Shown piece by piece: positions 53,755-62,698 of a DNA stretch of 64,000 nt. The position numbers were made by a program, and so were the translations under genes. Source of the stretch: Fragilariopsis cylindrus CCMP1102 (Eukaryota; Bacillariophyta; Bacillariophyceae; Bacillariales; Bacillariaceae); NCBI GenBank assembly GCA_900095095.1, contig FMBT01000347.1, positions 186,001-250,000 on the forward strand, given 5' to 3'. The notes beneath the pieces are model-generated. The model did no database searches. It worked only from the letters and a program-made list of their open reading frames with translations, and was not told where the DNA came from. Position 1 is the stretch's first letter, and every line of letters begins with the position of its first letter.

Positions 53755-55677
53755 TCACTTCGTCATCCAAGCAGGAATTGTTGCACCACGGCCTCGACCT
53801 CGACCAGCGCCATTTGCGAGTCGAGATTCTGAACCTATTCCAAAAGCAAACGTTGATGTAGACGCTCGGTCTTGTGGGAAGCTATCCTCGTTAGAATTTT
53901 GTTCATTGGTAAAGTAATTGTCTATTATATCAGCCGCGATGTTGGCGGCTTCTTCCATTGAAGAATCACAAACTCGTTCCAATGCGTCAGGAAGCTCCTC
54001 TTCTTGCATTATAGTTTGTAAATTCTGATGAGGATGAAAAGAAGAGCTGTAATGATCTTCTCGTCGCAACAACAAATCTACAACATGAACAGAAGCGAGG
54101 ATAGCGTCACAATCTTTCGAATCGATTAGACGGACCAACGTTTGTAAAGTCGATCTCGGGACGTGCAAGTTGAAGGGCAAACGAACGGACGGTGACTGTG
54201 ATTGGTGATTGGTTAAAAATGTCATTTGCTGCGACGACTGCTGTGTCTGCTGCTGCTGTTCGTCAGAAACATTTGGGACTGGGGGCGCGGCTAAAGCATT
54301 ATACAACGCCGAAGCGAACTCTCGTTCTTCTTCGAAAGTTGTCATTTTTATCGTCATTTGACCTAAAGCTATACCTTGACCGCAGTCATTTTCCCCACCA
54401 AGTCGATCCATCAAGATGGGAATCAAAGCAGGTGCGGCGCAAATTGTAGAGGGATGATTCTCTATACCAACGTCGACCAATAAGCATCCCACCAACCATG
54501 CTACTTGTACCAACAGAGGATCCCGAGAAGAGGTTGTGGACAATATTTGCTGTAGAAGTGGAATCAGAGGCGGTATTGTCTGAGTCAGGAGCGGTGTAAT
54601 CATAGAAGCATGACAAGCAATATTTCCCAAGGCTTGCATCAACGGCATAGTTTGATCTTGTTGCAACGGATTCTGCATGGACATGACTAGAGTGGAAAGA
54701 AACGAACGTGTTTGACAGAGATATTGCACAGCCGATTCCTCTCTGGCAGTCAATGACGCAATCATCCACGCCGTTTGAGTTGCAATCGATGGTTCTTGGA
54801 GCCACGTAGAAAGTCGAGAAGTAGATAGTAATGTTTCGGAACAATAGGAACTAGCGTATGAAAAAGAATCGTTCCGAATCATGTTCGTCAATGTCCAAGC
54901 GGCCGTTGGAGTAGCAGGCGATACAGATCGTACTAGACTAGCTACCATGGATTCTTTTAAGTTAATAGATACAAACCGAAATGAGCCATCGCCAACTAAA
55001 TTCCCCAAGACGAGACAAGTTAGTTCGACTTCTTTTGATGACGACAGTGCTTGTACCAATATTTCCAACCACGATGGACATGTACTTGATTTTGATGGCA
55101 ACGTTACCACTAATTCGGACCACGTCAAAGGCAGACGGCCATAATATTCCGAGGACGTCGATGATGATGATGACATTGACGACGAATCGATAGAAGTGAA
55201 GTGAACAAGAATTTTCAAAGCGCTCGTAAAAGATAATTCGTTATAAGCAACATTAGTTATGTTGTTTCTCAAGCAGTCGAGAAACTGAAGGGCGAGGCTC
55301 TCGTCGTCTTGTTCCAATAATGAAAGAGGATTATCATTCTTTTCGTACACACTTTTATTAGTACAGGTAGTAGTAGTAATGAAATTCTCAAGAGTCAATA
55401 AAAACTGTTCCGGTGACGTAGACGCAGGAGATCGCAACAGAGTCTTAAGTGATGGCGGAATACCGGAAATACCATTATGTGTTGTGGTAACATTGTTGAT
55501 ACCGGTCGTCCCCAAAGATCGTTTATTTTGAAGGTATAAACTTTTCTTTTCTTTCCTTATTCGACTTGTAAGTTCTTGTCGTCGGCGTGTCATACGAATT
55601 CGTTTGTCCGCGGATTCCCGCTGTCGAGATGTGAGGCGTACAGCATGTAGCGGATCTTGCGACGACGACGACATCAT
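53755..55677 (-). CDS. Importin-alpha-like armadillo-repeat protein
   Basis: 640 aa from the first of two adjacent ATGs at 55677. The N-terminus is basic (RIRMTRRRQELTSRIRKEKK) like the IBB domain that binds importin beta. Armadillo-type helices follow over about 450 residues, for example LTCLVLGNLVGDGSFRFV, TPTAAWTLTNMIRNDSF and MQALGNIACHASMITPLL. The tail includes a helix DALERVCDSSMEEAANIAAD with IIDNYF, which mirrors the last ARM repeat of importin alpha (A..IID.YF). The protein ends in GRGRGRG-ATIPAWMTK. Divergence from canonical importin alpha is considerable (the W..N arrays are incomplete), so cargo binding is uncertain. TMCO6-like proteins are an alternative relative. Confidence 0.7.
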   Translation of the reverse strand: MMSSSSQDPLHAVRLTSRQRESADKRIRMTRRRQELTSRIRKEKKSLYLQNKRSLGTTGINNVTTTHNGISGIPPSLKTLLRSPASTSPEQFLLTLENFITTTTCTNKSVYEKNDNPLSLLEQDDESLALQFLDCLRNNITNVAYNELSFTSALKILVHFTSIDSSSMSSSSSTSSEYYGRLPLTWSELVVTLPSKSSTCPSWLEILVQALSSSKEVELTCLVLGNLVGDGSFRFVSINLKESMVASLVRSVSPATPTAAWTLTNMIRNDSFSYASSYCSETLLSTSRLSTWLQEPSIATQTAWMIASLTAREESAVQYLCQTRSFLSTLVMSMQNPLQQDQTMPLMQALGNIACHASMITPLLTQTIPPLIPLLQQILSTTSSRDPLLVQVAWLVGCLLVDVGIENHPSTICAAPALIPILMDRLGGENDCGQGIALGQMTIKMTTFEEEREFASALYNALAAPPVPNVSDEQQQQTQQSSQQMTFLTNHQSQSPSVRLPFNLHVPRSTLQTLVRLIDSKDCDAILASVHVVDLLLRREDHYSSSFHPHQNLQTIMQEEELPDALERVCDSSMEEAANIAADIIDNYFTNEQNSNEDSFPQDRASTSTFAFGIGSESRLANGAGRGRGRGATIPAWMTK

Positions 55678-56028
55678 GAATACATTCGACCACGACTTCT
55701 TCTTCTTCTTCTTCAACCACGCTAGTTTGATGCAAGTTAGACCTCTGTCTCTGTCTCTCTCCGCTCCTTGTGTGAATGGATCATGTGTTCCCCGAATGTG
55801 TTACCGTAGAGATTTGTTGTGAACAATTTAATTTTTTTTTTTTTTTGTAAATTACAAGATTTCGACAGCGAGCAGAGATTCGGGGTGTAGCATCAAGAAA
55901 TTCGGGGGATACCAATTAAGGGGATACGGTAATTGCAAGCGTTCAACAGATACTGTATTCGAATAGTTATAAACAGAATGAAAGTGAGACTTTGTGGTAG
56001 TATAGTAGTAGTAGTTGTTGTTGCTTAA

Positions 56029-56061
<33 letters not shown>

Positions 56062-57002
56062 AGAGATGAGAGAGAGCAGATAGATAGAGAGAGAGAGGAG
56101 AGAGTAATCCAGGAAGAGGAGAGTCTAGAAATAGTCCTCCTGAGAAAATAAATGTGAATTATAAGTAGGGTGGATTGAGAAATGATAGGATGATGTAGTA
56201 ATGATGATCATAGCAGATTTTATGTCCAATAGGATGGTCGGTATAGGCCAGTGTCACCACATCCCTATCTGTCTGAACTTATTGAATGATTATTGTGTGT
56301 GTTGAAAGGGAACAAGGCAAGAACCAATTAGTATGTCTGTATTGATGAGTAGCTTAAATTGAAACAAAACTGCTAGTATGAGAACAGACTGGACCAGAAT
56401 TATTATAGACAACAGCATGTGGCATTTCTACTACTTTTACTATGGCAAGCATTTTCAAAGTTGCTCGAGCAGCAGCATTTTGTTTGTTGGCTTTTCGTGG
56501 CTTTTTACATCATTCCTGGCCAAATAGGGTTGCAGATGGTTGTTCTTTTCTGCCTTTTCTTTTGAATATATATATATATATCATTTTTTGGATCTCTGAT
56601 GGCATCATAGTGGGACTTGGTATCAATGCCTGTGACACACAGGTATTTGATGAAGAATCAATAGATCACCACATATCATCCTCCCACTCGATCATCAGTT
56701 ACTGGACAGTATTGTTTGTTGTGACTTATCAGAGTTAGAGGCGTGTACAGTAGAGCCAGGTTTGACTTGCATTGTAGTACAATCACAAACATGATTGGGC
56801 CTGTAAAAGTAAGAAATATGGCATAATGACTACTTTTTCACGTCAACACAAAATACCGTATTTATGACCAGATTCAAGATTGATTCGATTTTTCGTTTTA
56901 GGATTTTATTTTTTGCGTTTAGCTTTTACAGTTTACAGATCAAAGTTGCATCATCACCATCAATCATAATCGTCTGTGTTACAAGTACACCGATAGGAGA
57001 AG
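55678..57002. other. Intergenic spacer
   Basis: 1325 bases. It contains the promoter of the importin-alpha-like gene on the left, a purine GA tract at 56029-56104, TACNGTA motifs near 55935, 55954, 56746 and 56860, and the promoter of the rightward small gene. An open frame at 56442-56738 is judged spurious. Confidence 0.5.
56029..56104. repeat. GA/AG-rich purine tract
   Basis: A 76-base stretch almost purely of AG dinucleotides with a few interruptions (GGAGAG, GATAGATAGA). Strand asymmetric and liable to triplex formation or length change. Confidence 0.9.
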
Positions 57003-57645
57003 ATGACCATGGGGTAAGTGCATTCTTTTAGCTGCAATTCGTTAGCTTAGCATCTTGACTCAAGTGACTTACAGTCTCTCATATCGTCGTATATTTCGCC
57101 AATTCTTCAGATGTGCTAGTAGCCGTAGTAAAATTGTTGAATCAACCACAGCAGTAGAAACCAATGCGACGAAACCTCCCAATAGTCTTGCGACAAGTAA
57201 AATCCCGGCGAATGTTCCACCAGAATCGACTAATACCAGTACTACAGCGAATCATCCAGAGGCTCGTGCTGCTACAAGTAATGGTACCAATCCCTCGGCC
57301 GATACAAAAACAAGTCCTGCTGCGCCTGCGCCTGCTGCTAACAACAATAAGGCGACAGCAAGAACAAAAAAATCAATTGCCGCTCCCGCTCCTGGAGTCA
57401 AACATGTTCGTGGTGCCTACTCTGGAAAGGGTTGGGCACCACCACAAAAGGAATGGGAATCCAATTCGAAAGAAAAAGGTGACAAAACGACTATCGAAAT
57501 TGAAGATGAATGGGACGATGATGGTAATCTACAAAGAACTACAACTAAACATACAACAACTCCTGACTGGAAAAAGACAACGGAAAAGACAATTGAAATT
57601 ATCCCTGCAGAGGAAGCAGAAAAAATGGGACTCGGAAGGAAGTAG
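57003..57645 (+). CDS. Small disordered protein with an 11-nt first exon and possible N-myristoyl start
   Basis: About 190-194 aa. The long frame from 57075 lacks an upstream ATG of its own. An 11-nt exon at 57003-57013 (ATG ACC ATG GG) ends at a strong donor GTAAGT, and an acceptor TTACAG at 57069-57074 restores the frame, giving MTM-GLSYRRIFRQFFRCA. If translation starts at the second ATG the protein begins MGLSYRRIF, which fits N-myristoylation and resembles ARF-type N-termini, with a Cys nearby for palmitoylation. The middle is Ala/Pro/Thr-rich. The C-terminal 70 residues look more ordered: HVRGAYSGKGWAPP, then TTIEIEDEWDDDGNLQ and KTIEIIPAEEAEKMGLGRK. Unknown family. The acceptor choice is the best of several nearby AGs. 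Confidence 0.6.
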
Positions 57646-57968
57646 AATGATTATATTGTAGAATATATAATATACCGGCGTTTACATCCGTATTTCGTAC
57701 TATAAAGTTGGAAGTATTGATTATATTATAATCTCTAATACTTTATCGTCAAGATTCTAAAATATTTTTTCTATATATGATATATACTTTTCAACTGTTA
57801 TAATAATTATTTATAAATTTTTGACACTTCATTAAGTTAAGACAATAATTTTTCCTTTTCAATTAGAGTGAGAAAGCACTGCATTTCGTGCGCTTTCATC
57901 GAAAGGAAACCCCACAACTAAAATTACTCTTTTCATTTTAGAACAAAAACCCACATATGGAAGGATTA
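57646..57968. other. Convergent 3' spacer
   Basis: 323 very AT-rich bases between two convergent genes. No gene or array is seen. Confidence 0.5.
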
Positions 57969-60182
57969 CTACATATTCCCACCATTGTAATGGTTTTGTT
58001 GCTGGAATCTTCTCATAGCTGCCTCCATGTTCTCAGGATTAAAACGATTATGTTGTTCGTATTGCTGAATCGGCGTCATTCCCATGGTGTTGTTCATATT
58101 GTTACCACCACCGCCACCACCATCAGCATTGTTGCCTATGGCATTACCCATTCTTCCAAATCCGCTGCTGCTGCTGCCACCACCCCCCATACCGCCACCC
58201 ATTGCATTGTTCATAGTACTAGTAGCACTGGGATTGTTACCCATGGTGTTGCTCATTCCTCCAAATCCGCCGCCTCCGCCGCTGCCACCCCCCATACCGC
58301 CACCCATACCTTGTTGCTGTTGGTGTTGACGATTATTTTGCTGTTGAGATTCCGATTGTGATCCAAAGGGTGCACCACCAAAGCCGCCACCGCTATTGCC
58401 ACCGACACTACCACCGCCTCCAAAACTCCTTCCACCACCAGATGGTGACATCATAGCATTGGATGATGATCCAAAATTCATTCCTCCTCCACCGCCGCTG
58501 CCGTCCGCGCCCATGGTGTTACCTGAGGGTCCAACAGACCCGCCGCCACCCATACCACCACTATTACCGAAACCACCCATTCCGAATGGAGTGTTTGCAT
58601 TCGTCATACCGGAAGATCCTCCAAACGAACCAGGGATATTCGATGATCCCGAAGAACCACCAAAACCGCTACCACCACCACCGCCACCACCATTCATCAT
58701 TTGCATGCGTGCTAATTGAAGTTGACGTAATTGATCAGAGTCACGTCCTGACCCACCTTCCGGGCCCATTCCTCCAGCACCAAACCCACCCGATGTTGAT
58801 CCCATAGCTGACATGCTTTGGAATAGATCCCTCGCTGAGCTTTCGGCTGCACTTGGGTAGTGTTGGAAAAAGTTGGATGAACCACCTCCTCCCATCCCAC
58901 TTCTACCAAAAAAGGCGGCAGCTCGTTCGTCTTGCATTGTTCGAAGGTAATCTATGGTAGGCATTGGCCGACCTCTATCACCACCCATTCCACCACCGAG
59001 GGGTAAACGAGCAAGATGACCAGCATTCACTTCTTGCATCATTTGCAGTCGGAATACTTGGTGCTGCCTTATTAGCTTCTCTCGTTCTTCAGCGATTGAT
59101 TCTACTAAATCATCATCATCTTTTGAACTTGAACCTTTACCAAGCTTGCTCTTGCGTGCACCTGGACCCATAGTATCGATGATAGTATTTTTCTTTTGCT
59201 CTTCCCTCCAGCCAGCAAGTTCTTTTGCGTACCGTTCCTTTTCAACTGCGGCAACCTCAACAAACTCTTTCTTTTCTTCATCGTTGAGTTTCTTCCACTT
59301 GCCACCAATCATCCTCGCCATCTCAGCAAAGCCAATCTTTCCATGAGTCTTTCTATGGACCCGTTTCTTTCCTACTTCATGTTCGTTCTTTTCGGCGGCA
59401 TCACCAAGCATGACAGCTCGTTCCTTTCGAAAATAAAGATTGTACGCTGAAAGTGGTCTGCTAGGTTTACCTACCGGTTTCTTCCACTTTTTCCGAGACC
59501 GTTTCTTTACCGGTGGTTTTTCATCAGTAGTAGTAGTAGCAGCAGTGGCATTCTTTACCGGTGGTTTTTCATCAGTAGTAGTAGTAGCAGCAGTGGCAGT
59601 AGTAACAGAAGTGGCAGCGTCGTCATTAGTTGGTTTACCACTAGCAACAGCAGCAGCGGCAGCAAATACATCTCCGATACCTTTGGTGGTAGTAGTAGTA
59701 CCGGTAGTAGTAGCAATAGTAGTTGAATCTGCAGCAGCATTATCTGTTGCCTCCTTTTCTTCCGCCTTAACTTTTCCTGCCTTTTCTTCTTCATCATTTT
59801 TATCTTCATTCGCATCAGCAGCAGCTTCGTTTATGTTTTTATTACCCCCCTCAACATCAGCAGCCGCAGCGGCTGAAGCTAATTTTTTCAATTCATCTGT
59901 ATCTGTGTTGTCTGTTGCCGTTGCCGTTGTTGATGATGATGTGGGTATTTGTTTCAGACTATCTGGAATATCTTTCATCATTCCTTTCGAGGAGGAGGCG
60001 TTCTCGCCGCCACCCTTCTCGCTTGCTGCGGTAGATATAAGTGTTCCAGGCTTCATATTTGTTTCTATTTCAGTGTCGTCGGTGTCTGCAGTGGCCTTCA
60101 TTCGATCTGTTACTTCGCCCGAGGCGAGAATAGATGAAGAAGAGACTTGCGAAGTATCCTCATTAGTAGAAGAAAGGTTCAT
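57969..60182 (-). CDS. HMG-box protein with Gly-rich C-terminal half
   Basis: 737 aa from the ATG at 60182. The N-terminal 230 residues are Ala/Thr/Asp/Glu-rich, ending in a basic patch (KKRSRKKWKKPVGKPSRP) like an NLS. The HMG box spans about residues 234-327: RPLSAYNLYFRKER, then a longer than usual inter-helix insert containing HEVGKKRVHRKTHGK, then GFAEMARMIGGKWKKLNDEE and FVEVAAVEKERYAKEL. The remaining 400 residues are mostly Gly, Ser, Asn, Met and Gln (GGGM, FGG, MNNAM repeats) and look disordered, possibly condensate-forming. Two direct copies of TTTDEKPPVK precede the NLS patch. HMG-box proteins bend DNA; a chromatin or transcription role is inferred. It is single-exon. Confidence 0.85.
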   Translation of the reverse strand: MNLSSTNEDTSQVSSSSILASGEVTDRMKATADTDDTEIETNMKPGTLISTAASEKGGGENASSSKGMMKDIPDSLKQIPTSSSTTATATDNTDTDELKKLASAAAAADVEGGNKNINEAAADANEDKNDEEEKAGKVKAEEKEATDNAAADSTTIATTTGTTTTTKGIGDVFAAAAAVASGKPTNDDAATSVTTATAATTTTDEKPPVKNATAATTTTDEKPPVKKRSRKKWKKPVGKPSRPLSAYNLYFRKERAVMLGDAAEKNEHEVGKKRVHRKTHGKIGFAEMARMIGGKWKKLNDEEKKEFVEVAAVEKERYAKELAGWREEQKKNTIIDTMGPGARKSKLGKGSSSKDDDDLVESIAEEREKLIRQHQVFRLQMMQEVNAGHLARLPLGGGMGGDRGRPMPTIDYLRTMQDERAAAFFGRSGMGGGGSSNFFQHYPSAAESSARDLFQSMSAMGSTSGGFGAGGMGPEGGSGRDSDQLRQLQLARMQMMNGGGGGGGSGFGGSSGSSNIPGSFGGSSGMTNANTPFGMGGFGNSGGMGGGGSVGPSGNTMGADGSGGGGGMNFGSSSNAMMSPSGGGRSFGGGGSVGGNSGGGFGGAPFGSQSESQQQNNRQHQQQQGMGGGMGGGSGGGGGFGGMSNTMGNNPSATSTMNNAMGGGMGGGGSSSSGFGRMGNAIGNNADGGGGGGNNMNNTMGMTPIQQYEQHNRFNPENMEAAMRRFQQQNHYNGGNM

Positions 60183-61951
60183 ATTTATTATTATTTGCAA
60201 ACTTATACTTCAAGTATTATTATTTGTACTTTCTTCTTGTCGGTTATTAGTTACTGTAGTAAAGGATTTGATTCCAAATCGTGACTTGAATCGTCTTGAA
60301 ATGTTCCGTTATCGTATGCTAGTTGTATGTTAGTTACTTGTACAATTTGACTACTTCGAAGTACTTGTACAATGACACTACCTGTTACTTGGCTTTTGTA
60401 ATAGTAATACTGTTATTTGAGATTGAATAATAATAACACTTCTTAAGAGCATAAAATAATTTTACGCGTGTTATTACAACGCATTCAAATTACCGTGTTA
60501 TATGTCCTTTTTGTACGTTAGAGAAGCGCGTAGAAAACTGCTCGAGCACTTTTTGATTGGACGCCTTTGGTACGCTGAAACACACTGGAACGTAAAGGCA
60601 GAGTGTATAGCTTTTTGGTACTAACGTTACTGGTTATTGTTCTGTTATTGTATTATAATCGATAGCTTACGGTGTGAGAACGAAACTATTCTTGTTGAGG
60701 TATTTTAAGTAGGTACTAGTATGTATGTTATATCAAGTACCGATAGGTTGTTATATCAAGTACCAATAGATGAGTATTTAGTTTTGTGTGGAGTTGATAG
60801 CGAAATTTTAAAAAATCGTTCGTTTAGTAGTCTCGTCCATGTGTAACGACCGACGTACTCTGTGAGGCATATTCTTTTAAACATGCAAAAGAATACACAA
60901 ATTAACTTTTAAGCCCTGCGCACCTCTAACGCTCAAGAATTTTCATCGGCGATGTGACGCTATTATTTTAGTGCTAAGTCTAAGACCGTTTATGTTTAAA
61001 TAAATCATTATTTATAATATTTCAGTACCGTAAATTAATCAAAAAATCAACATTTCTTTCAAATCAACGGCTTACCATATAAAATACTGTGTCCGGTAAT
61101 AGTGCGCTCGTTTATTATTTAGAACGAATCTAAAAGTACCAGTCCGCAAAATAAACAGAAAACAAAACAAAACAATAATTTGGCGGACTTATTCAACACG
61201 AACGAGAATTTTCATGCAACGGACTTTAAAATTGATTAATAATTGTAATACAGTATCTAAACTATTATCGATCAGCCGAACAAAAATGTATCTTTCGTAC
61301 GGTACGATTTCTCGAATATTTTTTATTTGATACATACTATATTTCGAAGAAAAATTATTGAGGAATAATCAAAGAATCAAAGAATTGCAGCAGTTAGAGG
61401 TATTGAATACCGTATAGTTTTTGCTTACTATTCCAGAAAGTAGAATAATATAATAATATAGTACCACAGTAGATCGTCGTTTCATCTTATGATGTGTTTC
61501 CGACGAACTATTCTACGAAAAGAGAAGAGAAAAAAAACGTATCAAAAGCCCCAAGCTAAGCTAATGCCATACGATACAACACCGATGGCCAACGAAGGTT
61601 TGCATATCATATCTACATCTCATCAAATCAACATCTAGTAGTGAAAATACACGCATTAATTGTCTGTTTATTTATCAAAGCTTAATGAATGCTAGATCTA
61701 ATGCTTTCGATAAGTCCCATACTTCAATTCACTTCATACAGTTTCATTTTGACCCTTTATTTTATAATAGGCAGAGTGTATTTTACTTTGACCTGGCTAA
61801 GAAGGTGAAGAAATAATACTACGTCCTTTATTGTAATCTCTAGTACATATAACAAACATGGATGGTATCACATCCTAAGGATATTTTGTGCTTTTTTTCA
61901 TTTTTCTACTTGGCCGTTTTCCACGCACACTTCCACTTTTCTTACGAGCTT
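60183..61951. other. Intergenic spacer
   Basis: 1769 bases with no gene. The left side must hold the HMG gene promoter. Two 20-bp direct repeats (GTTATATCAAGTACC plus GATAG or AATAG) lie at 60727-60746 and 60750-60769. TACNGTA motifs are frequent (near 60253, 61026, 61251, 61302, 61408). The rest is AT-rich. Confidence 0.5.
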
Positions 61952-62698
61952 CTACTTCCTCTTCGTAGTCATCGTATAATTAATATACTTTGGATTGGTC
62001 GGAGAAATAAATTCTCTGTGTGTCCGTGTTGTGGTCGTACCATTGGGGCGTTTCTTTCGTATCACTGTTGTTCGTCGCAAAACACCCTTCTCGTTGTATT
62101 GATGACTAACATCTTTACAAATAACGGTCTTCTTTTTCTTTTTTGGACGTTTGGTGGTACTATTATTATTGAAGAACATTGTATATAGATTGTATTCTGA
62201 TTTTGGTGAAGGTAAGGTTTCGCACTTCTTACTGGTGGAGTGTTTAGTAGGACGATAGGTGTCGATGGTGGAAAGTTTATTTTGTGACTTGGTGGAAAAT
62301 GATGCCACAGAATCCGGCGTCGACGGAGGCCGTAATTTTGGGTTCCTTGAATGCATCTGACTGTCACTGTAACGTCTAGGATGATGAAGACGACGGTGAC
62401 CATTCGATCTTCCTTCTATATGATCATTACCATGTTCTTCTTCTTCTTCTTCTTCTTCTACTACTACTACTTTACTATTACTGCTTGTATTTGTATTGTA
62501 TGATATATTGCTGCAACTGTCGTTTGAAATCCTCCTACCCATAGGAACCCTTTTCGACGGCAACGTCACAAATTTTGGAAGAATCAATTGTTTACGATGA
62601 TCATCTTTCATGGAAGGTGGAGATGAGACCAACATATTTTTTGTCGGACGATTACGATATGATGAACGCATCATTTGTTTTACTGGTACCGTCGACAT
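61952..62698 (-). CDS. Unknown small basic protein
   Basis: 248 aa if translation starts at the ATG at 62698 (MSTVPVKQMMRSSYRNRP). The frame stays open to another ATG at 62941, giving 329 aa, but that extra part reads less like protein. A run of eight Glu follows a VVVV stretch; His/Arg-rich and Ser/Thr-rich sections come after it. The C-terminal 60 residues look most structured: KKKKKTVICKDVSHQYNEKG, VLRRTTVIRKKRPNGTTTT and THREFISP. The pattern of a charged residue run, then EKG or DDG, then TTV, recalls the end of the protein at 57003-57645, but this may be coincidence. No family is recognised. No introns are needed. Confidence 0.5.
   Translation of the reverse strand: MSTVPVKQMMRSSYRNRPTKNMLVSSPPSMKDDHRKQLILPKFVTLPSKRVPMGRRISNDSCSNISYNTNTSSNSKVVVVEEEEEEEEHGNDHIEGRSNGHRRLHHPRRYSDSQMHSRNPKLRPPSTPDSVASFSTKSQNKLSTIDTYRPTKHSTSKKCETLPSPKSEYNLYTMFFNNNSTTKRPKKKKKTVICKDVSHQYNEKGVLRRTTVIRKKRPNGTTTTRTHREFISPTNPKYINYTMTTKRK

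Noticed and set aside
56442-56738. Open frame of 98 codons on the plus strand with hydrophobic content
   Set aside because: It runs through a TA-repeat, has no family features and starts in AT-rich spacer. Chance frame.
58084-58719. Proline-rich plus-strand frames
   Set aside because: Antisense of the Gly-rich tail of the HMG-box protein; GGN codons read as CCN on the other strand.
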